A stretch of DNA of 64,000 nt, from NCBI RefSeq assembly GCF_014197105.1, contig NZ_JACIEV010000002.1, forward strand, positions 1-64,000. The letters run 5' to 3'. A model generated the notes under the pieces. It searched no databases. It was not told the DNA's origin and saw only the letters and a program-made list of their open reading frames with translations. Shown piece after piece: positions 55,528 through 64,000 of the stretch (position 1 is its first letter; each line of letters opens with the position of its first letter). The position numbers and the translations under genes are program-made. This DNA comes from Sphingomonas jinjuensis. GTDB taxonomy: Bacteria; Pseudomonadota; Alphaproteobacteria; Sphingomonadales; Sphingomonadaceae.

Positions 55528-57120
55528 ATGACAGACCTGCTCAAATTTCCTCTGTTATTGGCGGCGCTTGCGGCGACTGCACCGACCCCGGCTGTCGCCG
55601 AATCCGCGCCCTTCGACCTCGTCGGCCCGCGCCTTCGCGTCACCATCGCGCGCAGCGGCCGCACGCTGCCGCTCGGCTCGGTCCCCAACCTCGCCGCCGG
55701 CGACCGGATCACGGTCCATGCCGAACTCGGCCGCGACAACGATACCCGCTACCTGCTCGTCGCTGGCTTCCTGCGCGGCCCCACCAGCCGTCCGCCCAAA
55801 TCCTGGTTCAGCCGTGCCGAAACCTGGCGCGACAAGAAGGCCGACCTCTCGATCACCGTGCCCGGTGGCGCGAAGCAGTTGGTCTTGTTCCTCGCCCCCG
55901 ATTCCGGCGGTTTCGACGCGATCGTCGATGCGGTGCGCAAGCAGCCCGGCTCGTTCGTCCGCGCGACGCAGGAGCTGAACCAGGCCAGCCTCGACCGCGC
56001 CCGTCTCGACATGTTCGTCGAGCGGATGCGCGAGCAGGAGCGCGTCGATCCCGACAAGATCGAAACGCTATCCCCCACCCTCACCCGCAGCCTCGCGGTG
56101 AAGCTCAAGACGGAGTGCCTGACGCTCTACGCCGCGGCGCAGGCGGGCTGCCTCACCGACAGTCGCGAATCGCTGCTGCTCGCCGACAGCCACACCTCGG
56201 CGCTCGCCGACACGCTGGTCGGTGCGCCGACCGACCTCGCCTTCCAGCTCAGCGCAACCCCGCAGGGCGGCTATGGCTATTACAGCCCCTATATCGGCGT
56301 CGTCCGCGATCTCGCCCGGATCTTCGGTGCATTCCAGGCAACGCAGTTCCGCTACATTCCAACGCTCACCAGCGTCCACGGCGGCGAAGCGACACTGCTG
56401 CTCAACGCCGCGCCCTCCTTCGCCAAGCCCAAGTCGGTGATGGTCGTCGCCATGCCAGCGATCGAGCCGGGCGAGGCACCGCCGCTCCGCCGCAGCGATC
56501 CCGGCGCGCCGGTCTGCCTGTCGCGCCCCGACCTGGTCCTGCCGATTGAAGGCGCGCCGCTGATCTACGCCACCCAGTTCGCGCACGATATGACGCTGTC
56601 GATCGAGCGACCAGGCGGCAAGCCGCTCGACCTGCCGCTGACCGCCGATGCGGGCCGTGGCGGCTATGTGCTGGCCAACGGCAAGGCGGGTTTCGCCGGC
56701 CTGCCGTCCAGCACTGACGCCAGGCTGCGCGGGCAATGGGGCTTCCTCCCCTTCACCGGCCCCGGCTATCGCCTACAGATCGCGCCCGCCGCGCCCGAGT
56801 GGAAGGCCGACGCCGCGCCGCTGGCTGCCAGCAAGGACGCCGCCGTCACCCTGACCGGCGCCGCCCCCGCCTGCGTGTCGTCGGTCGAGCTGCGTGGCGC
56901 AGGCGCATCGCGTCCGCTGCCGTGGAAGATCGACGGCACCGACAAGCTGATCATCTCGCTACCCGCCAGCGGCGTCACCGGCAGCGCCGTCCGCGTCGCC
57001 ATCCGCTACGCCGGCCAGGACCAGCCCTCGCTCGTAGAGCTGCCGATCGCCCGGCCCGAGCCGGCGCCGTTGGCCGAACCCGTCGAGCCAGCGCCGCTCA
57101 CCGCCCCGCTGCCCAACTGA
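55528..57120 (+). CDS. Exported protein of unknown function
   Basis: A 530-residue protein I do not recognise. A signal peptide (about 1-25, ending PAVAE) is followed by several beta-rich segments. Four cysteines are visible: TECLTLY and AGCLTD near 195-210, and PVCLSRP and PACVSS in the second half. YGYYSPYIGVVRDLARIFGAFQ is near the middle, and the C-terminus has Ig-like features (LRGAGASRPLPWKI) and a Pro-rich end. Divergent from the GH92 gene over 114 bases, so it could share its regulation; GCAGGAGGAC precedes the start. Confidence 0.8.
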   Translation: MTDLLKFPLLLAALAATAPTPAVAESAPFDLVGPRLRVTIARSGRTLPLGSVPNLAAGDRITVHAELGRDNDTRYLLVAGFLRGPTSRPPKSWFSRAETWRDKKADLSITVPGGAKQLVLFLAPDSGGFDAIVDAVRKQPGSFVRATQELNQASLDRARLDMFVERMREQERVDPDKIETLSPTLTRSLAVKLKTECLTLYAAAQAGCLTDSRESLLLADSHTSALADTLVGAPTDLAFQLSATPQGGYGYYSPYIGVVRDLARIFGAFQATQFRYIPTLTSVHGGEATLLLNAAPSFAKPKSVMVVAMPAIEPGEAPPLRRSDPGAPVCLSRPDLVLPIEGAPLIYATQFAHDMTLSIERPGGKPLDLPLTADAGRGGYVLANGKAGFAGLPSSTDARLRGQWGFLPFTGPGYRLQIAPAAPEWKADAAPLAASKDAAVTLTGAAPACVSSVELRGAGASRPLPWKIDGTDKLIISLPASGVTGSAVRVAIRYAGQDQPSLVELPIARPEPAPLAEPVEPAPLTAPLPN

Positions 57121-57125
57121 CTAGG

Positions 57126-58721
57126 TCAGGCCGCCGCCACCAGCCGGTAATCCCGATACCGCTCGCGCAGCGCCGTCTTCAGCAGCTTGCCCGTCGCGGT
57201 ATGCGGCAACTCGTCGACGAACTCGATCGCGTCGGGCAGCCACCATTTGGCGACATGCTGCGCCAGATGCGCGCCGATCTCCTCGGCCGTCACCGTCGAT
57301 CCCGGCTTGCGCACCACCAGCAGCAGCGGGCGCTCATCCCATTTCGGATGCGCGATCCCGATCGCCGCCGCCTCGGCGACGCCGGGACAGCCCACCGCTG
57401 CATTTTCCAGATCGACCGAGCTGATCCACTCGCCGCCCGACTTGATGACGTCCTTCGACCGGTCGGTAATCTGCATCGTGCCGTCGGGATGCAGCACCGC
57501 GACGTCGCCGGTGTCGAACCAGCCGTCAGCATCGACCGCATCCTCGCTCGCCCCGAAATAGCGCTTCACCACCCAAGGCCCGCGGATCTGCAGCCGCCCC
57601 GATGCCTCGCCGTCGCGCGGCAATTCCCGATCCTCGTCGTCGACGATGCGCAGCTCGACGCCGAACGGAATGCGCCCCTGCTTGGTCAGGATGTCGAGCT
57701 GCGCCTCGATGTCGAGGTCGTCCCAGTTCGCCGGCGGCGCGGCGGCGGTGCCGACCGGCGACGTTTCGGTCATCCCCCACAGATGCTTCACCTCGACTCC
57801 CATATCGGTCAGGCGCGCAATCATCGCGCGGGGCGCCGCGGAGCCGCCGATCGTCACCAGCTTCAGATGGGCCGGCGACTCCGCCCCGCCGTCGAGATGC
57901 GCGAACAGGCCAAGCCACACCGTCGGCACCCCCGACGACACCGTCACCTTCTCGCGCGTCATCAGCTCGCACAGCACCGCCGGCTCGTTGACCGCCGAAA
58001 ACACTAGCTTCGATCCCGCCAACGGCGCAGCAAAGGGGATGCCCCAGGCACCGGCGTGGAACAGCGGCACGATCGGCAGCACCGACGATCGCGACGACAA
58101 GCCCAACACCGACGGCGATACGATCATCATCGCGTGCAGCAGGGTCGAACGATGCTCGTACAGCACGCCCTTCGGATTGCCCGTCGTCCCGCTGGTGTAG
58201 CAGAGCATGCACGGCTCGCGCTCGCCGCCCTCGACCCAGGCGTAATCGCCGTCTTCGGCATCGGCCAGCGCACGAAAGCTGCCCTCGCCGTCGCCATCGA
58301 ACACGACATAATGCTCGATCGTCGTCCATTGATCGCGCAGCCGGTCGACGATCGGCTGGAACGCGCGATCGTAGAACAGCACGCGGTCCTCGGCATGGTT
58401 GGCGATATAGACCAGCTGTTCGTCGAACAGCCGCGGGTTGATCGTATGGACCACACCGCCCATCCCGATCGCGCCATACCAGGCGGTCAGGTGATGGCCG
58501 TGGTTCATGCCCAGCGTCGCGATCCGATCGCCGGGCTTCATGCCCAGCCGCTCCAGCGCCTGCGCCAGCCGCCGCGCGTCGGCATGGATGCCTGCCCAAT
58601 CGCTCCGCGTCTCGCTGCCGTCGGCCCAGCGCGTCACGATCTCGCGCCCGCCATGTTCGCGCGCGGCATGGTCAAGCAGCCGTGGCACCCTCAGCTCGAA
58701 ATCCTGCATCCCGCCGAGCAT
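57126..58721 (-). CDS. Acyl-CoA ligase (AMP-forming)
   Basis: A 531-residue ANL-superfamily ligase. [12 protein letters not shown] is the AMP-binding P-loop, [10 protein letters not shown] the A5 motif, [10 protein letters not shown] the A7 motif, and GGEWISS and GKLLKT the hinge and catalytic lysine. Probably activates medium- or long-chain fatty acids. ATG 58721 or GTG 58724, both after AGGAGAGG. Confidence 0.9.
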   Translation of the reverse strand: MLGGMQDFELRVPRLLDHAAREHGGREIVTRWADGSETRSDWAGIHADARRLAQALERLGMKPGDRIATLGMNHGHHLTAWYGAIGMGGVVHTINPRLFDEQLVYIANHAEDRVLFYDRAFQPIVDRLRDQWTTIEHYVVFDGDGEGSFRALADAEDGDYAWVEGGEREPCMLCYTSGTTGNPKGVLYEHRSTLLHAMMIVSPSVLGLSSRSSVLPIVPLFHAGAWGIPFAAPLAGSKLVFSAVNEPAVLCELMTREKVTVSSGVPTVWLGLFAHLDGGAESPAHLKLVTIGGSAAPRAMIARLTDMGVEVKHLWGMTETSPVGTAAAPPANWDDLDIEAQLDILTKQGRIPFGVELRIVDDEDRELPRDGEASGRLQIRGPWVVKRYFGASEDAVDADGWFDTGDVAVLHPDGTMQITDRSKDVIKSGGEWISSVDLENAAVGCPGVAEAAAIGIAHPKWDERPLLLVVRKPGSTVTAEEIGAHLAQHVAKWWLPDAIEFVDELPHTATGKLLKTALRERYRDYRLVAAA

Positions 58722-58832
58722 CACGCACCTCTCCTATGTTTTAAGGCAGCTTACGCGAACGGAAAGCGGGGGCAAGGGGCGGGGTGTGACGAAAGGTTGC
58801 CGCCTGTCGAGAACCGTTCGAGGAAGATCGTC

Positions 58833-58902
58833 ATCCTGAGCTTGTCTCAGGATCTCAAGCCACAAGCCCGACGGCGGTAAGATGCTGAAACAAGTTCAGC
58901 AT
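58833..58902. repeat. Two short palindromic repeats upstream of the dnaE stop
   Basis: ATCCTGA/TCAGGAT (58833-58853) and ATGCTGAA-ACAAG-TTCAGCAT (58882-58902) lie in the 209 bases between the acyl-CoA ligase start and the dnaE stop. The second shares its loop and inner arm with the repeat at 142-162. No gene is seen in this gap. Confidence 0.75.
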
Positions 58903-58930
58903 GACGAAGGAGGTGAGGTACCGACAGGCG

Positions 58931-61900
58931 TCACCCCACCAGTTTCAACCGCGTCTCCGACGACTTCAGCTCGACCTTGCCGACCCCCGGCAGCTCCTCG
59001 ATCCGCGATACCAGTTCCGCATCGAGCAGGAAGTCGCGCCCGAGCAACAGCCGCGCCTCGCCCCCCTCCAGCATCACCCTGGCGCGCACCTCGCCGCGGG
59101 CACCGCGATGATCCGCCAGCATCCGCGCCAGGGCGGCAAAGCCGACCGGATCGGCGATCTCCACCTCGACGACGAACCGCGCCATCGATGCGAGCGCCTC
59201 GAACGGCTGCAACCGCTTCACCGACACCCGCGGCGTCTCCTCACCCGGGCGCCGATCCAGCTCCACCGTCGCCAGCCCGCAGCCGCCGATCCGCGCGGCG
59301 TCCTCCAGGTCCTTGGCGACCGAATCGTCGAAGCAGGTCGCGATGAACTGCCCGCTCGCATCCGACAGCGTCGCCATCATGTAGCGCTTGCCGCGCGCCG
59401 ATGTCCGCCAGCGCGCATCCTCGACCAGCACCGCCATCGTCGCGCCGATGCGGTTGCCGTCGTCGGGGATAACCAGGTCCGACAGTGAGACGTAGCTGCG
59501 CGCGCCGTGCGCCTGCGCGATATGCCGGTGCCGGTCGACCGGATGTGCCGAGAAATAGAAGCCGAATGCCTCCTTCTCCTGCTCCATCCGCGTCGTCAGG
59601 TTCCAGTGGGCATTCTGCGGCAACTTGATGTCGTCGCCGGCATGGCTCTCGCCGCCGAACAGCCCGCCCTGCCCGCTCGTCCGCTGATCGTGCTGCCGCG
59701 CCGCCACCGCCAGGATCGTCTCGGCAACCGCATGGACGCCCGCACGGTTGGCATCGATCGTATCGAACGCACCTCCCGCGGCCAACGTCTCCAACTGCCG
59801 CTTGTTGAGCAGCCGCGGATCGACGCGATGCGCCAGATCGTCGAGGCTCGTGAACGGCCCGTTCGCCTGCCGCTCGGCGACCAGCTTCTCCATCGCCCCC
59901 TCGCCGACCGACTTCAGCGCGGCGAGCGCATAGCGCACCGCCAGCCCGTCCTCGGTCTGCTCGACGTCGAACTCCGCCTCGCTCTTGTTGATGTCCGGCC
60001 CACACAGCGCCACGCCCAGCCGCCGCGCGTCATCGACGAAGATCGCGAGCTTGTCGGTCAGCGCCATGTCATAGCACATCGACGCGGCGAAGAATTCGTG
60101 CGGGTGGTGCGCCTTCAGCCACGCCGTCTGGTACGCCAGCAGCGCATAGGCCGCCGCGTGGCTCTTGTTGAAGCCATAGCCGGCGAATTTGTCGATCAAA
60201 TCGAACAGCTGGTTCGCATAGTCCTTGCCGATGCCGTTATGCTTGGCGCAGCCCTCGACGAAGGTCGCGCGCTGCGCGTCCATCTCCGCCTTGATCTTCT
60301 TGCCCATCGCGCGGCGCAGCAGGTCGGCGCCGCCGAGCGAATAGCCCGCCAGCACCTGCGCGGCCTGCATCACCTGCTCCTGATAGACGAAGATCCCATA
60401 GGTCTCCTTCAGGATCGGCTCGAGCAGCGGGTGCGGATAAGTGAGCTCTTCCGTCCCCTGCTTGCGGCGTCCGAAGCTCGGGATATTGTCCATCGGGCCC
60501 GGTCGGTACAGCGACACGAGCGCGATGATGTCGCCGAAGTTGGTCGGGCGCACCGCGCTCAGCGTCCGCCGCATCCCTTCCGATTCCAGCTGGAACACGC
60601 CGACCGTGTCGCCCTTCTGGAGCAGCTTGTAGACCTCGGCATCGTCCCACGACAGCGCCGCGAGATCGACGCTGATCCCGCGCTTGGCCAGCAGTTGCAC
60701 CGCCTTCTGCAGGACCGACAGCGTCTTGAGGCCGAGAAAGTCGAACTTCACCAGCCCGGCGCCCTCGACATATTTCATGTCGAACTGGGTCACCGGCATG
60801 TCCGATCGCGGATCGCGATACAGCGGCACCAGCTGCGCCAGCGGCCGATCGCCGATCACCACGCCCGCGGCGTGCGTCGACGAGTGGCGCGGCAGGCCCT
60901 CCAGCTTGGTCGCCAGGTCGAGCAGCCGGCGGACCTGATTGTCGTTGGCATATTCCTTCGCCAACTCGGGTACGCCGTTCAGCGCCCGCTTCAGGTCCCA
61001 GGGATCGGTCGGGTGGTTGGGCACCAGCTTGGCGAGGCGATCGACCTGGCCATAGCTCATCTGCAGCACGCGACCGGTGTCCTTCAGCACCGCACGCGCC
61101 TTCAGCTTACCGAAGGTGATGATCTGCGCCACCTGGTCGCGGCCGTATTTCTCCTGGACATAGCGGATGACCTCGCCACGCCTGGTTTCGCAGAAATCAA
61201 TGTCGAAGTCGGGCATCGACACGCGCTCGGGATTCAGGAACCGCTCGAACAGCAGCCCCAGCGCCAGCGGGTCGAGATCGGTGATCGTCAGCGCCCAGGC
61301 GACGACCGAGCCTGCGCCCGAACCACGCCCTGGTCCCACGGGAATGTCGTGGTCCTTCGCCCATTTGATGAAGTCCGCGACGATCAGGAAGTAACCGGGG
61401 AAGCCCATCTGGACGATGACGTCGACCTCGAACGTGAGGCGTTCCCAGTATGGCTTGGTCCAGTCGCCCTCGCCGCCCGCATCGGTCGGCGGCCAGGGCT
61501 TGCCCTCAAGCTGCGCGATCCATTTCAGCCGCGCCTCCAGCCCGGCTGTGGCATCGCGCCGCAGCATCTCCGCCTCGCCCGCCAGATCGCCCGCCAGCGT
61601 CGGCAGGATCGGCTTGCGACTCGGCGCCATCACCGCGCAGCGCTGAGCGACGACCAGCGTATTCGCGATCGCCTCCGGCAGATCGGCGAACATCGCCTTC
61701 ATCGCGTCTGCCGGCTTCAGCCACGCATCGGGGCAGGTGCGCGGCCGATCCTCGGTCTCGACATAGGTCGAATGCGCGATGCACAGCATCGCATCGTGCG
61801 CATCGCCGAACTCCGCTTCGGCGAAGCAGCAGGGATTGGTCGCCACCAGCGGCAGATCGCGCGCATAGGCGAGGTCGATCAGCGCATCCTCCGCCGCCTC

Positions 61901-62446
61901 CTCGATCGCGTTGCCGCGCCGCGACAATTCGACGTACAACCGATCGCCGAACAGCGCCTGCAACCGATCGACATAGGCCGCAGCCCGCGCCGGCTGGCCT
62001 TCCTCGAACAACCGCGCCACCGCCCCCTCGCCGCCCGCCGTCAGCGCGATCAGCCCGTTCGTGCGCCCCGCCAGCGCATCGAAGGTGACATGGGCGTTCC
62101 ACTCGATCGGGCGATCGAGGTGGGCCATCGACACTAGCGCGCACAGATTGTCGTAACCCGCCGCCTCCTGCGCATAGAGCGCGATCCAGTCGAGCACCGG
62201 GATCGCGCCCTCGGGCATGTCGGGGCGGGCCACGCACAGCATCGTGCCGATGATCGGCTGCACCCCGTCCTTCTTGGCCGCATCGCTGAACGCCATCGCG
62301 GCGTAGAGGCCGTTGCGATCGGTCAGCGCCGCGGCCGGGAAGCGATGATCCTTCGCGGCCTTGGCGATCGCCTTCGGCTCGATCGCGCCGTCGAGCATCG
62401 TGTAGGACGAGAAGATACGGAGGGGAACGAAGCCCGAATGCGTCAT
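58931..62446 (-). CDS. dnaE: DNA polymerase III subunit alpha
   Basis: A 1171-residue C-family replicative polymerase. FDIDFCETRRGEVIRYV carries the catalytic aspartates (PDFDIDF), and GPGRGSGAGS is the palm motif. The N-terminal PHP domain reads FVPLRIFSSYT where most DnaE proteins have FVHLRVHSxYS, so two metal-binding histidines are missing. The C-terminal OB fold and tau-binding region are present. Start ATG 62446 gives the normal N-terminus. Confidence 0.95.
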   Translation of the reverse strand: MTHSGFVPLRIFSSYTMLDGAIEPKAIAKAAKDHRFPAAALTDRNGLYAAMAFSDAAKKDGVQPIIGTMLCVARPDMPEGAIPVLDWIALYAQEAAGYDNLCALVSMAHLDRPIEWNAHVTFDALAGRTNGLIALTAGGEGAVARLFEEGQPARAAAYVDRLQALFGDRLYVELSRRGNAIEEAAEDALIDLAYARDLPLVATNPCCFAEAEFGDAHDAMLCIAHSTYVETEDRPRTCPDAWLKPADAMKAMFADLPEAIANTLVVAQRCAVMAPSRKPILPTLAGDLAGEAEMLRRDATAGLEARLKWIAQLEGKPWPPTDAGGEGDWTKPYWERLTFEVDVIVQMGFPGYFLIVADFIKWAKDHDIPVGPGRGSGAGSVVAWALTITDLDPLALGLLFERFLNPERVSMPDFDIDFCETRRGEVIRYVQEKYGRDQVAQIITFGKLKARAVLKDTGRVLQMSYGQVDRLAKLVPNHPTDPWDLKRALNGVPELAKEYANDNQVRRLLDLATKLEGLPRHSSTHAAGVVIGDRPLAQLVPLYRDPRSDMPVTQFDMKYVEGAGLVKFDFLGLKTLSVLQKAVQLLAKRGISVDLAALSWDDAEVYKLLQKGDTVGVFQLESEGMRRTLSAVRPTNFGDIIALVSLYRPGPMDNIPSFGRRKQGTEELTYPHPLLEPILKETYGIFVYQEQVMQAAQVLAGYSLGGADLLRRAMGKKIKAEMDAQRATFVEGCAKHNGIGKDYANQLFDLIDKFAGYGFNKSHAAAYALLAYQTAWLKAHHPHEFFAASMCYDMALTDKLAIFVDDARRLGVALCGPDINKSEAEFDVEQTEDGLAVRYALAALKSVGEGAMEKLVAERQANGPFTSLDDLAHRVDPRLLNKRQLETLAAGGAFDTIDANRAGVHAVAETILAVAARQHDQRTSGQGGLFGGESHAGDDIKLPQNAHWNLTTRMEQEKEAFGFYFSAHPVDRHRHIAQAHGARSYVSLSDLVIPDDGNRIGATMAVLVEDARWRTSARGKRYMMATLSDASGQFIATCFDDSVAKDLEDAARIGGCGLATVELDRRPGEETPRVSVKRLQPFEALASMARFVVEVEIADPVGFAALARMLADHRGARGEVRARVMLEGGEARLLLGRDFLLDAELVSRIEELPGVGKVELKSSETRLKLVG

Positions 62447-62501
62447 GCCCCGAAGTAGCGCGCCCCACGTGATTCGACCAGTCGGGCGCGCGGAACCGGC
62501 G

Positions 62502-63128
62502 GTGGATAACCTCGTTCCCGAGAAGAACGAAGGAAACCGATCCATCACCGACCTGCGCGACACCGCCCGCGGCCTCGCTGCCCCAACTGCGCCTGCCGGC
62601 AATGGCTGGGGCTGGCTGATGGCCTACGGCATCCTCTGCGTCCTGCTAGGGCTAGGCGCCTTCATCTGGCCGTTCGCTGCGACACTGGCGGCGACGCTGG
62701 TCATCGGCGCCTTCTTCATCGCGTCGGGCGTGGTCTCGCTCGGCGTTGGCATCTTCGGCAAGGTGGCGGAGGGGCGCGGCTATGCGATCCTGTTCGGCGC
62801 GATGTCGCTCGCCATCGGCCTCGTCATGGCGTTCGAACCGACCACGGGAGCGCTGTCGATCACGCTGCTCGTCGCGATCTGGCTGGCGCTGCGCGGTATC
62901 CTCGAAATCGCGCTCGGCGCCCGAATGCGCCGTGGCAAGGCGCTGATGATCGTGCTCGGCGTCGTCAACATCCTGCTCGCGATCTACGTCATCGCGACGC
63001 TCGGTGTCACCGGGCTCGTCCTGCCGGGCTTCATCCTCGGCATCAGCTTCCTGTTCAGCGGCGTCGTATCGATCGTCTCCGCGGCCCACCACCGGAAGGG
63101 CGCGCAGGCGTTCGCCCTTCCCTCCTAG
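62502..63128 (+). CDS. HdeD/DUF308-like membrane protein
   Basis: A 208-residue inner-membrane protein with six hydrophobic helices and pairs of short loops, the layout of HdeD (acid-resistance) proteins. A soluble N-terminus of about 40 residues precedes helix 1 (MAYGILCVLLGLGAF). The start is uncertain: GTG 62502 is used because ATG 62445 would overlap the dnaE start; neither has a clear ribosome site. Confidence 0.75.
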   Translation: MDNLVPEKNEGNRSITDLRDTARGLAAPTAPAGNGWGWLMAYGILCVLLGLGAFIWPFAATLAATLVIGAFFIASGVVSLGVGIFGKVAEGRGYAILFGAMSLAIGLVMAFEPTTGALSITLLVAIWLALRGILEIALGARMRRGKALMIVLGVVNILLAIYVIATLGVTGLVLPGFILGISFLFSGVVSIVSAAHHRKGAQAFALPS

Positions 63129-63608
63129 CTACAGCAACGCCTCGATATCCGCCGCCAGATCGTCCGGCTTCGTCGTCGGGGCATAGCGCCGCACCGTCCG
63201 CCCGTCGCGGTCGACTAGAAACTTGGTGAAGTTCCACTTCACTGCCTTCGACCCCATCAGCCCCGGCGCATCCGCCTTCAGCCGCTCGAACAGCGGATCG
63301 GCATCGCCGCCGTTCACGTCGATCTTGGCGAAGACGGGAAAGGTCACGTCATAGGTCAGCGTGCAGAAATTGGCGATCTCCGCCGCTTCGCCCGGCTCCT
63401 GCGCCCCGAACTGGTTGCAGGGAAACGCCAGCACCTCAAATCCTTGGCTGCCGAAGCGCCGGTGCAGCGCCTCCAGCCCCTCATATTGCGGCGTGAACCC
63501 GCATTTGGACGCGGTGTTGACGATCAGCAACACCTTGCCGCGGTAGGCCTCCAGCGGGGCATCGCTGCCATCCGCAGCCTTGACGGTGAAGTCGGTGATC
63601 GTGCTCAT
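63129..63608 (-). CDS. Glutathione peroxidase
   Basis: A 159-residue thiol peroxidase of the GPx family. The catalytic cysteine is in NTASKCGFTPQY (a cysteine, not selenocysteine), with FPCNQFGAQEPG and WNFTKFLVDRDG completing the active site. It reduces peroxides, possibly with thioredoxin. Its ATG overlaps the acetyltransferase stop (ATGA); it converges on the HdeD-like gene. Confidence 0.94.
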   Translation of the reverse strand: MSTITDFTVKAADGSDAPLEAYRGKVLLIVNTASKCGFTPQYEGLEALHRRFGSQGFEVLAFPCNQFGAQEPGEAAEIANFCTLTYDVTFPVFAKIDVNGGDADPLFERLKADAPGLMGSKAVKWNFTKFLVDRDGRTVRRYAPTTKPDDLAADIEALL

Positions 63609-64000
63609 CCATGCCTCGCCAGTAGATAGTGAAGGTTCGCCCGCACCCCCGGCCATTCGCGGTCGAGGATCGAATAGACCACCGAGTCGCGCAGCCGTCC
63701 GTCGGCCGCGACCTGATGCCCGCGCAGCACGCCGTCCTTCTTCGCCCCCAGCCGCTCTATGGCGGCCTGGCTCCGCAGATTGAGCGCATCGGTGCGGATC
63801 TGCACGCACTGGCAGTCGAGCACGTCGAAGGCGTGAGTCAGCAGCATCAGCTTCGCCTCGGTATTCACGCCGGTCCGCTGCACCGCCTTGGCGTAGAAGG
63901 TCCCGCCAATCTCCAGCCGCCGATGCGCCGGCGCCATCCGCATGTATCGCGTCGTACCGACGACGTTCCCGTCGGGCGTCTCGACGGCGAACAGCAACGC
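63605..64000 (-). CDS. GNAT family acetyltransferase (N-terminus cut by window end)
   Basis: A partial RimJ/RimL-like N-acetyltransferase; at least 131 C-terminal residues are inside the window. GTFYAKAVQRTGVNTEAK and DALNLRSQAAIERLGA are typical of the GNAT acetyl-CoA region. The gene runs off the right edge on the minus strand. It is coupled to the glutathione peroxidase gene. Substrate unknown. Confidence 0.85.
   Translation of the reverse strand, partial: ALLFAVETPDGNVVGTTRYMRMAPAHRRLEIGGTFYAKAVQRTGVNTEAKLMLLTHAFDVLDCQCVQIRTDALNLRSQAAIERLGAKKDGVLRGHQVAADGRLRDSVVYSILDREWPGVRANLHYLLARHG

Noticed and set aside
59507..62137. Long plus-strand frame opposite dnaE
   Set aside because: Shadow of dnaE; the translated sequence is rich in Arg, His and Gln and lacks recognisable motifs.

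Overview
The window is GC-rich, densely packed chromosomal DNA of an alphaproteobacterium, most likely a sphingomonad (Sphingomonas or a close relative). This rests on the gene families (PEP-CTERM protein with a W after the PEP motif, split Wzc-type EPS export genes, DnaE with a degenerate PHP motif, DUF2794, DUF1285-Nudix-cca order), on many 4-base ATGA/GTGA overlaps between genes, and on short palindromic repeats of a kind I associate with this group. No prophage, insertion sequence or CRISPR array was seen. The assignment is inference; no 16S gene is present.

Layout. 0.2-12.2 kb is housekeeping: DUF1285-Nudix-cca, a GGDEF/EAL protein, parC, an alpha/beta hydrolase coupled to kynU, a DUF4349-like lipoprotein, purC-purS-purQ and a YhhQ-type transporter. 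A tRNA-Arg(TCT) lies at 12.3 kb. 12.7-27.5 kb is the most distinctive part: a large RTX protein with a glycosidase-like N-terminus of clearly lower GC, then an exopolysaccharide/exosortase locus. That locus holds a tyrosine autokinase, chain-length protein, outer-membrane beta-barrel and export protein on the minus strand; a TPR lipoprotein and a WecG-family glycosyltransferase on the plus strand; EpsD-like PPIase, a tiny TTG-start membrane protein, EpsI and an exosortase; then a 2OG-Fe(II) oxygenase and a PEP-CTERM protein, the presumed exosortase substrate.

27.5-36.2 kb: a small unknown gene, an alpha/beta hydrolase, a flavin amine oxidase, dinB, the amino-sugar operon glmU-glmS-ROK kinase, and gph. 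36.2-43.3 kb is a complete phosphate regulon, phoR-pstS-pstC-pstA-pstB-phoU-phoB, with mostly overlapping genes. 43.4-49.1 kb: a Pro/Thr-rich secreted protein, an SDR whose ribosome-binding site lies inside a terminator-like hairpin, a membrane protein, a divergent protease-inhibitor/serralysin pair, DUF2794 and a serine acetyltransferase. 49.2-57.1 kb: TauE-type transporter, oxyR, a fasciclin lipoprotein, a GH92-GH125 alpha-mannosidase operon and an unrecognised 530-residue secreted protein. 57.1-64 kb: acyl-CoA ligase, dnaE, HdeD-like protein, glutathione peroxidase and an acetyltransferase cut by the window edge.

The genes suggest a cell that builds and anchors an extracellular matrix (EPS export plus exosortase), secretes calcium-dependent RTX enzymes by a type I system not present here, and degrades mannose-rich glycans. 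The strongest candidates for something undescribed are the mosaic RTX glycosidase-like protein beside the exosortase locus, the compact exosortase set with its small accessory protein and oxygenase, and the hairpin that covers the SDR start.
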